Shown here: piece after piece, positions 40,001 through 51,100 of the stretch
How positions within the stretch are numbered: position 1 is the stretch's first letter
Layout of the letters: each line of letters starts with the position of its first letter
Source: Spisula solida
Lineage: Eukaryota > Mollusca > Bivalvia > Venerida > Mactridae
Assembly (NCBI GenBank): GCA_947247005.1
Contig: OX365948.1
Location: forward strand, 13,133,455-13,197,454
Length of the DNA: 64,000 nucleotides
Reading direction: 5' to 3'
Made by a program: the position numbers and the translations under genes
The notes under the pieces: model-generated
What the model saw: the letters and a program-made list of their open reading frames with translations, nothing else
Databases searched by the model: none
What the model was told of the DNA's origin: nothing

Positions 40001-40372
40001 TCATAGAAAAATGCAACCAACAGTGACAATACATATCGAACACCCCTCGTACATTTAACTACAAAGAAATATTTATGAAGACATACATAAGGGGCATTCC
40101 ATGTTATGACTTAATCAATTCTTATGTTTTGTTTTATACCGATCTACTATGTTTGCCATATAGGACATTGAGTTGGCCTAACTAGTCTCACTGGATTTAT
40201 ATGGACAGAAGGCTACAGTCTAGTGCTCTACCAAACAGTTCTTACCAGCAAGATCTGCTTTATTTTGCTCTGATATACTAGTATCTAACTGTTTGTTTTT
40301 ATTTTTCAGAGAGTTGAAGCCCACATTCCACCATACATCTTTGAACAATTCAGGACACAATATGCTCCATAA
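19001..40372 (+). CDS. WASHC5: WASH complex subunit 5 (strumpellin), complete, 27 exons
   Basis: Scaffold subunit of the WASH complex, which activates Arp2/3 on endosomes. Exons: 19001-19225, 20584-20690, 20873-20957, 21730-21830, 23111-23233, 23670-24009, 24316-24493, 25755-25879, 27036-27165, 27572-27684, 28261-28427, 28953-29028, 29590-29709, 30098-30229, 30801-30881, 31329-31430, 31822-32001, 32332-32456, 33075-33165, 33587-33767, 34098-34177, 34700-34803, 35780-35909, 36275-36371, 38426-38582, 39017-39104, 40310-40372. They sum to 3501 nt, or 1166 codons plus stop, against 1159 residues in human. Near-invariant blocks: MADFLAENN at the start, [23 protein letters not shown] (about 240), [19 protein letters not shown], and [20 protein letters not shown] (about 758). 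An in-frame TGA lies 12 bases before the ATG, and the start context ACAATGG is favourable. Introns carry many repeats, including a duplicated acceptor before exon 13. Confidence 0.97.
21991..22785. mobile_element. TTAA-flanked element with short inverted ends
   Basis: The left end is TTAAAGTGAAAGTTCAGC; the right end reversed is TTAAAGTGATATTCCGGG. The shared TTAAAGTGA is in inverted orientation at both ends and starts at a TTAA. The element, about 0.8 kb, lies in WASHC5 intron 4 and encodes nothing recognisable. Confidence 0.55.
24592..25480 (+). repeat. 63-bp tandem array of a tRNA-like fragment, ~14 copies
   Basis: Each unit contains CAGCTGCAATGATAGAGCAC, close to a tRNA D-arm/A box, and GGTCCCAGGTTCAGTTCTG, close to a T-arm/B box, about 40 bases apart. 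One unit (from 24731) has a C-run expanded by 11 bases. It fills much of WASHC5 intron 7. The period is a multiple of three, so long open frames run through it on both strands; these are by-products of the repeat. Confidence 0.9.
26043..26622 (+). repeat. 34-bp minisatellite, ~17 copies
   Basis: The unit is CTGGAATTGATCATCAATCA followed by GTTCTAACTTGCTC. Each unit contains the 13-base dyad ATTGAT-C-ATCAAT. A few units have one- or two-base indels (for example near 26247 and 26417). Located in WASHC5 intron 8. Confidence 0.95.
28456..28590 (+). repeat. Dispersed repeat, WASHC5 intron 11
   Basis: Contains CAATAATTAGACCAAC, GGGTTCCTTGAAAAC and CATTATTGAGTTGGTCTTAT. The same blocks occur in reverse orientation at about 31690-31795 in intron 16. 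The CAATAAT...ATTATTG arms form an inverted repeat within the copy. Family unknown. Confidence 0.5.
29215..29628 (+). repeat. WASHC5: 75-bp tandem repeat of the exon-13 splice acceptor, 6 copies
   Basis: Copies start at 29215, 29290, 29365, 29440, 29515 and 29590, exactly 75 bases apart. Each has about 39 bases matching the start of WASHC5 exon 13 (CTGTCGTCTGCTCTAGAGTT...) and about 36 bases of the intron end. Copies 2, 3, 4 and 6 are preceded by TTTCAG; copy 1 has TTTGG and copy 5 has TTTCAT. Only the last copy runs on into the full exon; the earlier ones meet an in-frame TAA after 15 codons. Confidence 0.95.
31690..31795 (-). repeat. Dispersed repeat, WASHC5 intron 16 (reverse copy)
   Basis: Reverse-oriented relative of 28456-28590, with GACCAACTCAATAATGAGAC and TTTTCAAGGGTCCCAAGGAT. 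It ends about 25 bases before exon 17 begins at 31822, so repeat-derived sequence forms part of the polypyrimidine/branch region. Confidence 0.45.
34978..35325 (+). repeat. Compound tandem repeat, WASHC5 intron 22
   Basis: The left half repeats CTTCAGTCACAAGTTAGCTG followed by TAACACTCTG at a 49-base spacing. The right half repeats GCCACTGCAAGCTGTAACGC followed by TCTGCC at about 35 bases. The two unit types share CAGCCA and CTCTGCC words, suggesting one arose from the other. Confidence 0.8.
36700..38390 (+). mobile_element. GCTCACCTGTC-ended dispersed element with ~145-bp tandem core, copy A
   Basis: The left end AGCTCACCTGTCACAAAGTG is a nested hairpin (CTGTCAC-AAA-GTGACAG inside GCTCAC...GTGAGC) followed by a GTCCGTCC-rich tract. 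The right end GGACAGGTGAGCGACC is followed by CCCTTTGGGCCCTCTTGT. Between them are about ten 145-bp units with CAACAAAATCTAGGTCAAGT, GGGTCATCCGGGGTCAAAAA and CTAGGTCACAAGGTCAAAT. It sits in WASHC5 intron 24 and encodes no protein I can recognise. Confidence 0.8.
39127..40051. mobile_element. TA-flanked element with perfect 28-bp inverted ends
   Basis: Both ends read CGAGGGGTGTTCGATATGTA then TTGTCACT, in inverted orientation, directly inside TA dinucleotides. The 0.9-kb interior lacks a transposase. Perfect end identity suggests recent insertion. It lies in the last WASHC5 intron. Confidence 0.85.
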
Positions 40373-41037
40373 TACAGACATGTAACAGCTGGTAGACATG
40401 TGACTGTTGTGATATGATTTAACAATGCCTTCCTTATTGGACACAAATGTCAAGGAATACATCAAATGTGACTTGCTTCAAGCAGGTGATTGTTTGATAC
40501 AAGTGTAATTGTTTAAAAAAGTGCCAATTGGGATTTAATAATATTGACTGTTTTAGACAGGTGTTTGCTGTATTTGGGTTAGGTTGTCCACTCATATAGG
40601 TTTGACTGAGGCTAAACATTGTCTCAAGGTGTATGGATGCACATGTGTGTTTGATGTTCATACTCTACTTTCATGTATCATTCAGAGAACGTTTACAAAA
40701 CACTGTGATATTTGCATATTTTCATAATAATTGATTTGTTTTGTGTGCAAGATAGAAATATGTGGTTATATGTATGAGCAGAATGTCAACCCTTTACTCC
40801 ATCGTTTTATCTGACCATGTCCTGGTGTACAGCAAATGCAGAATGTTATGAAAAATGCTTATTTGTTAATGATATTTTTATATGTGTATATAATGATGAT
40901 ATTTGTGTGTGTATATGTGTGTGTATGTACAGGGTGTTAAAACAAATGAGTTTAAAAGACTTTAGTATACATGTATTAACCTTATGTGAGAAGTATTAAA
41001 AATAACAATTAACATGCTACTACCTTAGGAACCATCA

Positions 41038-41253
41038 GTGTTTGAAACTTTCTGACAATGGTATGTGAAACTTTCTGACAATGGTATGTGAAACTTTCTG
41101 ACAATGGCATGTGAAACTCTGACAATGGTACATGAAACTTTCTGACAATGGTACGTGAAACTTTCTGACAATGGTACGTGAAACTTTCTGACAATGGTAC
41201 GTGAAACTTTCTGACAATGGTACGTGAAACTTTCTGACAATGGTATGTGAAAT
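41038..41253 (+). repeat. 23-bp tandem repeat, ~9 copies, downstream of WASHC5
   Basis: Units read GTGAAACTTTCTGACAATGG followed by TAT or TAC; one copy is shortened (GTGAAACTCTGACAATGG). About 670 bases past the WASHC5 stop, so probably within or just beyond its 3' UTR. Confidence 0.9.
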
Positions 41254-41434
41254 TCGGACTGTGTACTGTGTGTTAACAGTGTAGGCTAGCTATTTTTGAC
41301 CCCCTGCATGTTGATATGTGTCTATATGCTGCACTGTGCAATGTACTGTATCTGGTACTTATATGTATTAACTAAATGATAGTAAAATATCAAAATATAT
41401 GACTTGAGTATGATTGTATTTTAGAAGACCAAAC

Positions 41435-41690
41435 TGATCTTAGTGACTGAGTTGTTACAGCATCCACCTCAGGAACGGAAGTTTGTGGGTTTTGATCCCT
41501 CGCAGCGATATACCAGTCATTAAAATGGTCCTGGTATAATCTCCTTTGCTTGACGCTCAGCAGATGAGGGTAGTTTTACGTAAACTGCTGGTTCACCATG
41601 TGTCAGGATAATGTGACAGGGTAGTCTCCATGTGACTGAAATACCTTTAACCAATGGGACTTCAACAAATATTAAAAAAAATAATCAAAT
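41435..41690 (+). mobile_element. tRNA-derived SINE between convergent genes
   Basis: The head has TTAGTGACTGAGTTGTTACA (A-box region) and GTGGGTTTTGATCCC (B-box region). The body contains CTTGACGCTCAGCAGATGAG, GTGTCAGGATAATGTGACAG and GTCTCCATGTGACTG, wording I associate with mollusc SINEs. It ends near an A-rich stretch at 41672-41690. Confidence 0.6.
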
Positions 41691-41707
41691 GATAATATGA
41701 GTTAGAA

Positions 41708-41713
41708 TTTATT
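41708..41713 (-). promoter_or_regulatory. Candidate poly(A) signal of ENOSF1
   Basis: TTTATT on the + strand gives AATAAA on the - strand, about 440 bases after the ENOSF1 stop codon and just before the SINE-like insertion. The 3' UTR length is plausible. No transcript evidence. Confidence 0.35.
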
Positions 41714-42148
41714 ATTTACTCTAAATGTAGATAAAATGAATCACTTATATCATGCTTGTATAAACTGCTTAATGTTACATTCACCAAAGTCATGTACACC
41801 AGGGTACTGTGCTATCTATGAACTTTCACAAATCTTAAACTTATGTCTAAATTTAAACTCTTTAACAACTACAAATTGTACAAGGAATATGCCATACTAG
41901 TATTAATACTTTTTCAGTTTATGAACTTCAATCAAAACTATACATGCATTTCCCCAATATGTAGTTTTAAAAGAACAATAAAGAATTTAATTTTTTGCAC
42001 ATATTAAGATTGGCATAGGTACTTAGATCAAACAGTACCAAGCAATCAACTCAATATTAATTTTACATATATCAAAAAATGCACTATTAATTGCAAAACC
42101 TTGTTTAATTGCAAAAAGTGCTAATGGTTATATTTCCATGGTAACATA

Positions 42149-45100
42149 TTATTCCCTCTCAAAATGGCCGTCTTCAAATAGTTTTTGCCATGCCGGTCCA
42201 TTAGGGTATTCATAGTCCTTCAATGATTCAGGCTTGATTCCAACTATGAAACCTGGGACCTGTAAGATAAGTGGGATTATTTATTTCAAAAATGATTATT
42301 TTATATATTAAAATAGGAAATATTAACAGTATACTAGATTTTCTTTGTATGAATTTTCTTATACATGTATTAATAAATGATGAAGTGAGTGGTTGGTAAA
42401 GACACAGAAACATTTTAGGTGCATTATTCAGATATAGGTTATGAAGAAGAAAATAAGGAGATTATTCATAGAACAAAACCCCAAAAGTTACATGAATTGC
42501 TCTATTTAATTATAAATGTTGCTACATGTAGTTGTCACACTTTGTGGTATGTAAAACCAATTAATATACAATGTTCACTGACCTTGGGTGGCATGTAGTT
42601 ACCTCCCCTGACGGTCACTGGATCTAACATATGTTCATGTAGATGGTCAGCAAATTCTGTCATCCTATAAAATACACGTACACCTAACCATATATATAGT
42701 CCTACTTTGTATGCATAGATTGACACATGTTTAATATTTAGCAAATTCAAAACTCAGAAATGTTGTTGAACTTCAAAATGAAGCTAATATATTCATTATG
42801 TCATAGTCATATTAATTTTCGTAGATTGAGGCATGTTTAAAAACAATTATACAAATAATTGTTGTTGGCCTTTTAAATGATGTAAATATAACATAACATA
42901 TAGTTTATTGGCATTAAATACAATATAATACATATAGCCAAACAAACAAAATCAACATAATACTATCATATCATATGAGCTACTGTTGCAGACACTTTAG
43001 ACGAATGGGGTACCATTACTATGACAGTGTCTATTACACATTTAAACGCAAACCTTTAGATGCCACTAGAATATTTCTTATCAATAACACCACGATAACA
43101 CTAAATATTCTAGCCAATATCTCACCTGTTTTTCAATGATCCAGAACATCTGATATAATCAAACATTGAATAATGTTGTACCAGTTCACATAGAGCCACA
43201 CCTCCAGCATGGGGACATACAGGTACTGTAATGACAATCATTATCTTAAAACATGCAAAATCAACTTACAATTATCTACAAGATAAAGTGAGGAATGTCC
43301 TCCCCTCTTTTCGAATTGGTCCTAAGAATGAAATTGCACCATTCAACGCTATACTAGTATTTGATTTTACTTAAAAGATGAAGTTTTCCTCTATAACAGT
43401 ATGGATAAGAAGTCAATTCAAACCATTGAATTATTGTTTAACCAAAAATAACTTGTTTAATAAAACTCGATGTGTATTGTCCACAATGTTTCATAAAACT
43501 ATTACATTTACAATTTAAATTTAACAATATAGTGTTTTAATAAAACATATTACCATTAAATTTCGCTGCCATTAAGATTACGGCTAAGACTTCATTCACT
43601 CCTCCTATACGACAAGCGTCTATCTGACAGAACTGTAGAGCATTAGCTTGAAGAAACTGCTTAAACATAACACGATTCTGACACATTTCACCTGTAGCCA
43701 CACCTATACCTAGAGGATTCAACGCCTACAAAATAAATAATATATATGTTACTTGGATTTTAAGGGCTTGGATTTTAAGGGCTTTGTTTATAATGAGTAT
43801 ACTAAGGTTTAGTATTTTAACTGAACATAAATCTTCACATGTTCAGTTTGTTGAATAATGTTTGACTGCATAGACAACAACTAATGAGAACATCTTGTTA
43901 GAATGCATGTATTATTACTCTAACAACGTTTACTATTTGTAATATAACAACTATTGAAACTGTCCTAGATGAGGAAGAACTTTAGCATTGCTATCTAGTG
44001 GCTGTGACCAAATCGTGATTTGGAGACACAGAAAGAAGTATATCGCCATTAATTGTTCATCGACTATTTAAATATTCAACTTATTATTTCTTGACTGTAA
44101 AAACACCATAATTTCTACACTGTAAAACACCATACCCTAGCGATTGCTGCATGACCAAGAACGTCATCAGGACTGGTTGGTTCTTCAATCCAAAGGGGTT
44201 TATAAGGGGCCAGGGCTGTCATCCAATCAATAGATTCCTGTACATCCCATTTCTGGTTGGCATCGACACACTAAAATAATACATACGGTATTAGATTATT
44301 AAATTGTGTATTTAAAGGTACATGCTCGGGGTTAGGTATAAGAATCAAATCCTCCAATAGACGAGGTGCATGTAGGCACACACCATATTGGATACACTTA
44401 AAATGAGAATTAAAATAAAAACGAACATGTTAACTCATTTTAAAACTACACATCTGTAATGAAAGAAAACCCATACTACAAAAGGACATGCATGAATGTT
44501 GTGCATTCCTTTTTGTAAAATGTGCAAACTTGGAAGAAAAATAATCTCTGTGTTTAAGCATCCATTTTGAGGGATATCTTCTGAGCTCTGTACTGCAACA
44601 TACATTAACATTGATACATAGCTTGCAACATTACCCATATTTTGTCGAATCCAATAACTTCACGGAAGATCTTTGCTCTTCTGATGTCATCCTGCAAGTC
44701 TTTGCCTACCTTCATCTTAAATCTACAATGTATCAATCAGTCAATCAATCAATCAATTGATCAATCAATCAATTACTCCATCTATCCATCACTTAAACGA
44801 TGAATATGTGAACAAACTGAATGGATTAATAATACACGAGCATTCACAAAAGATAATGTGCTAGTAATTCTTGACATTGACTGGAATATGGTCTGAAATA
44901 AGTGGAGATGTTAATTAGCAGTTGCTTCTTAAAAGAGCAAAGTGTACTGGTTGAGAATTAATATTTAAAGGAAAACTGTGACTGAAGTTCAATCAAACAA
45001 AGTTCTTTTTTAATACACAAAAAGAAGCATTTTGAATTTAATGGTATTACAGTTGTTAAGAATCGTGGTTGCTAGCTTGAATAGTGTTATCATATAAGGA

Positions 45101-48100
45101 CACATTACCGTGTTGTTCCTGCAGCCATCGCCTCCTTTGCCAACTGTAAGATACAACATAAATAACATGTACACATACTGGGAAATCATTAAAATGTGGA
45201 ACATGTATTTATAAATAATAGTACACCGTATCATTATGGTTATGGCACCATTGTTCATATTATATTAAAGAAACACATTCTTGAAAATATTGAATTTGAA
45301 CACAACAGCCATGGCACAGTCCAAACAGTATTTCATAACAATCTTAATGCCAATGTCCCAAGAAACTTCAATATCGCCTAGAAACTACAGTACATATATT
45401 GTTTAGCAACATCAGCATTGTCTGGCATCAGCCACCCTGCCAAACAACATTAAGTTTGACTAGCAAGCATCAACGACCGTATACAACAAATATCCATCCA
45501 GCAACAAGAAGTTTGGTTTGTAACCTTAACACAGCGTGGCAACATCACCATTGTCTGGCAACAACACTGTCTTACTTGGCAACCATACCTTTGTCATACA
45601 ACAAAACACTGCTTAGTCACGACATCACTGACTTGCAACCTCAATATCGCCGTTTACCAACACGATCATTGCATAGAAACCTTTACACTGTCCAGCAATA
45701 CTTCTCGGAAAAGCATAATCCTTGAATGACATTTAATGATCGTGTAGTATTTCTAGTTTTACCTTTGTTATTTTCTCATCACTATAGCCAAGCCAACCAC
45801 AGGAAGTGGTGTAAGAGGGATAGCCTGTATTTAACAATTCAGTCTCTGTAAAGAAAACAAAATACCACACGTAAGACTCAAAATCTACGTCTGCCCCTTT
45901 GTTTGTCACCCCCTGGTCATTTTATTAGCTATTAATTTAAAGCACCTACAAAACTTATTGAAACACAAGCACAAAGCTACACTGATAAGACAAAAACTTG
46001 TTTAAAATTGAATAGGAAGAAAATTTAAACAAATCGCTGACAATTCGGCACTTTCACGGTAAATAGCGGCCTACTTGCTTACGCTTAGAATTTGTTGATA
46101 TAATGATTGTTGCCAATGTTTGAGAAGGTCAGCAAATATAAACTTGCTTCTCAAAGATTGACCAATTGTACGATATACAAGTAGGGAAATAATTCAATAA
46201 ATAACCAATACCCCGCTCTGTCTTTGTGGCATCCATTTTCTTCAGTATTGCTGAAAACAAGAAATGATGAATGTGTGAGTAATCTCAAAGGCGTATCCAT
46301 CCAAGAACTTTGTAAAAGTATCACTAAACGTCATTGTACTCGAGTACTCACAATATTTTAAACTTTCAAAAACTTTTCCAGGCAATATTAGCTACGCACA
46401 TCACAAAACACCTTCTAAAGAGATGGCATTCTTATTCATAAATAAATCAAGAAGATGCATATAAAAAATCTCCAGTTCCGCAAAATTGAAAGGGGTACAG
46501 TCACATGGTCGGTCTAAAATTAAAATAATTTTCCCCAATACAAGACCCCGCCATGTCATATCGATATCCGTGCTGTACCGATTGGATGGGTGAAAATACA
46601 ATTACGACCCTCCGTTGTTATATATGAAACTATTCATTTTCTTACCCAATGCTTCCGCTTTGGTCAATGCGTCTGACCTACAAAAAAATAGAAAAAGGAT
46701 ATAATGGTTTGACATGATCATCGGTATGGTAAGTTGGTTACTGTGGTTTAGGTAGACAGTCTTCTACTAACTGCAGCAAGAGCACATATAGGTACAATGC
46801 TTTACATACAAAATGGGTTTTTGGAAAATAATATTGGGAAGTATTCTAATGACCTCACTTGATGACTAAACTTGTTAAAGAATTATGACGTCAATCCTGA
46901 TAATACAAAACGAAAATGGTCACTAGCAAGTAAACATTTATTATGAATGCAAGATACCTACATGTATGTGAAGTCTATTGTATTAACCAACTGTTCGGCA
47001 TCCTGGAAAAATACATACAAAAAATATACAAAACTGTCTTAAAAGTTTCCTTTGAAATACAATGTCCTTACATATCTTCAGCCTATGACATTCAGTTCAA
47101 GAGCTTACATTCTAGCTCAGAAGCCACATAATTTTTGATTAAATAATGACCGACAGTGCGAGATACGATGTTTGATCCCACATACATAAAAAACAAAAGA
47201 ATACGAGAAATAATATTACTACACTGTTAGAAAGACCAATGTCAAAGCACAGTATTTCAAATTCACAACAAACAAATTAACTTTATACTTAACCATATCT
47301 ACAAGCATCTTCCACAATGGCTGAAATATACAATCAATGGAACATATTAACATAACAAGAAATTCTAGTAAGGGACAATTCAAGAACAACAAGTTAATTA
47401 TAATACTAAATGTTAATGTTCTTATGCCCATAAACAGACTGGAACAGTTTTATTTCTAATACCTATCTTTGTGACTACCTATAATTATATACAGGATTGT
47501 GTTAGCATTGAGTCGCAAGCCAATTGTAACATTCAAAATTTGTGAAGTTGTCAAAGACTACTTAATATCATGGAGGATAATACTGCATTGTAAAATCAAA
47601 AGTACTGGGTAATAAAGTTAAAAATTATTAAAAACGTTACATTCTTGTGTGTTAAGGTCGAGATGTAAACAAGTACATGTCGCCATATATAGTATATCTA
47701 CTGAGTTCCAATTCAATTTGGACTTGTAGTTAGGTTACTAATATCTAGTCTAGTTATTATAGCTTACCTTTCCTTCCATTTTAGCCCAGAGATCCCATAA
47801 TGCATTGATGATGGCCGCCGTTGCCAAGTGAGTCACACCTTTCTCAGGTCCGATCTGTAACATTGATCATTATAATGGTACTCAATGTTCGTAAATCAAA
47901 TTCTAAGAAACTTTCAATACAATCAGTCTACTTCAGAAATACAATCATATCTTGTAGACTGTCCTGATACACAATATGTGAGATATGAGGATTCCAAACT
48001 TGAATTCTAACAAAATTACTGTTTTTAGCGCGAAAGTGTTTGCTATGACGGACAAATTCATACACCTACATAAAACAAAATATCGGAATTCAGATCTATT

Positions 48101-51100
48101 TCATTCATGAATGGTATGACAAACTCTAAAGATGGAACTTCAGGCACATCATAAAAAGTGTATTTAGTTGATACAAGGAATAACATTAAAAGTATTTAAT
48201 GTAGACTTCGAATAGTTTGAATTGTCTACATAATCACCCACCCATCTTGTTTGGTCATCGTTTGTAATTTCCCGCCAATATGCTCCAAAATTATTGTAGA
48301 TGTCTGCTAGTTTTCTTCCAACAACCATCTTTGCCATTGTGCTGATAGCGAAACATACTGAAACACAGTACTTAATAATCATATATTGCTGTAAAATTGA
48401 TTATATATGCTACATAAAATAAGAAGGTGCTTTGAACATGTAATAAAATGTTAGATATTTTCACATTCTCTGAGAGCTTAATTTCATGCTTACAGATTTA
48501 GAAAAATGATGAACTCTCGGAAACTTGTAATTTCTACATTCTTCTCACGAATGATAATAACATTATAATAATTTGATTAGAGTGAAGAAGCTTTATACAA
48601 AACTTTAGTTCTAGGGATAGGAGATGGTTGATCAATGTGATTTGTATATGCATATTACTATTAAATTACATTTTTAAATGAATATTGAGAATTGGAAATA
48701 TCTGAAACGAATACTTTATTATAGTGACAGGTTCATCAGTCGGTATACTTTCAAGAACTATGACATCCTAAGCAAACTAGAAACACACACACCGCAAACA
48801 TGGCTAATGTTGTCCCGGTCTCATGTTTACAAATTATGTTTGTGCCAAATACTTTGTTGACATGATAAGATGTACATGTAGGTGTACGAGGGATGGTCCA
48901 GAAATAATACCTGACGTTTATTATATTATAACTTCCTTCTCATCCTTTATACTTAAATGCATTTTTCTCATGCGCATACATATGCGTTTTGTGCTCTTTT
49001 TATTAACATTGACATATTTGTTATGACAACAGTCCTTTTATTTCTGGATAACCCCACGTACATGTATGAATTATTAGCCTTTATGCCTATGTCTTTGTAG
49101 GCTACTTTTACTTTTTTATTTGTTGACTAATTCTTCCGCCTGTAGTTGACCTTGGCAACACGATAATCATATAAAATGTTGTAAGAACTTATTTTGATAT
49201 TGTGATCAGGCGTCATATTTGACTTATTTCATAAATGTATGTATTGTCATTAAATTGATATTTTGAATAAATATAAAATCTCAAATCTTAAATCTTGTTT
49301 TTATACACCGTGTGTCTGAGTACAGTAATGATTGGTGAGTGATTGTATCACCTACCTATCTCTGTACCTCTTCCTGCTGTAAATGTGTGACCATGACCTT
49401 CAAGGTCAGAGTCAGTTGCTATGACAACATACGCACACGAATAATCAGGGGTAGTATGCTAAAAGAGATATCTCAATTAAATTCCAATTCTAGTTAAAAT
49501 AAGTTCCGTGTGTAATACTTGGATGGCCCTCGTTATAAATTTACATGTATGCAATTCTTCAGTCAATAAGACCTTGACCTTTGACCTACTGATCGGTAAC
49601 GAAAGGTTGCCCTACTGATATAACAATCACCTTTGACCTATTAACCACATCGGAATCACTCTACAATTATATAATGATCACGGTTTGCTGCCCGGTCAGA
49701 CCTATTAGCTCACAAGCAAAACACACAGACGCCGAAGGTGATTGTGAATGGTATATGTTGACGGATAAAAACATTATGTTCAGACATTCTTAACCAAATT
49801 TGCGATGCATTAAGTCTAAAACGAAAAGGTCTAGCATAGAAAAAGGACATATCCAGAGTAAAACAGTATTAAGACGTATGCACAACATTTCATGGCTTCG
49901 CTTAATACTACCATGCAAATAAATTTACTTGGTCAGTACTGAAAACCAAAAATGCAACAGTTTTCCTACAAATTCAGTTATTTCTTGCAAGGCGTATCAA
50001 CACTAAAGGCATATTGCCATCCGTCTGTTGTGTGTGAAAACGACATAAAATTTATTACGAAATATCCTTTTGAGTTCTGTATTCCTATTTATTTAATATC
50101 ATATCATAATTACTGGTATATTGCCCTATGTATTTTTTTTTGTAAAAACAGGGATTTGCAAACCTATCCTGCCATTGTTATGGTACAGTCTAGCAAACAC
50201 CAGAAGCAGTGAGACTGTGTGTTTGAAGTACTATAAACGGTCTAGTTATCAGGATGTGTGTCTAACTCCCTGTATTCAGAAAAAATAAGTGAAATGGAGA
50301 TACTAGTAGGGTTGCAAGGTAGGACCTTATACCAACACAAATACACATGCATGTTCGCATATCTAACTACTCTAAACATACAATCACATGGAGACAAACA
50401 ACCAACTAGAATGCACATGCCTGTACGTTTATGCCTTCACCAGACTAATGCTATTAAAGGCAACCAGGAGCTTTCCCGACGAAAAATGAAATAATGTTGC
50501 GGCAGGCACGCGTTGTACAGAGTGGTCGAAAGGCGGTTGTAACGTGTTCATTCTGTCACAGTACCACAAGATGACAGTGTTACTCACTACTTCGGCTGCA
50601 TAGACGAAGTTGCGTGTCATGATTGCTTCTCTTAAATGGCCAAACATCAACGCAAAATCATCATGCGATGCCCGTTTAAGAGTTCGTTAAGATCACGCAT
50701 GAATGTCTAATTAAAGATTTTAATCGTTTTAAATATATCTCTATTTTGTATGCAAGCGACCCTTGTGACGTTTCTGCAGTCTTGAAAACTCAACACGAGT
50801 GACGGAAATATCCACAAACCCACAGTAAACAACTGTATTGCCACCCTATCCTTCTTGCACAACCCTTAGTAAACCACTGTACGGCCACCGTATCCCACGT
50901 ACACAACTCTTAGTAAACCACTGTACGGTCACCGTATCCCACGTGCACAACCCTTAGTAAACCACTGTACGGTCACCGTATCCCACGTGCACAACCCTTA
51001 GTAAACCACTGTACGGTCACCGTATCCCACGTGCACAACCCTTAGTAAACCACTGTACGGTCACCGTATCCCACGTGCACAACCCTTAGTAAACCACTGT

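Larger units (their letters stand above)
40373..42148. other. Convergent intergenic gap WASHC5 / ENOSF1
   Basis: The two genes end tail to tail 1.8 kb apart. The gap should contain both 3' UTRs. It also holds a 23-bp tandem array (41038-41253) and a SINE-like insertion (41435-41690). An AATAAA on the + strand at 41977-41982 lies inside what should be ENOSF1 3' UTR, so overlapping 3' ends are possible. Confidence 0.6.

Noticed and set aside
41009..41240. Overlapping - strand frames repeating SESFTYHCQKV
   Set aside because: They are three frames of the same 23-bp tandem repeat.
45399..45725. 108-codon open frame on the + strand in an ENOSF1 intron
   Set aside because: Composition follows degenerate CAACA/TTGTCTGGCA-type repeats, there is no start context or splice pattern, and no family resemblance.
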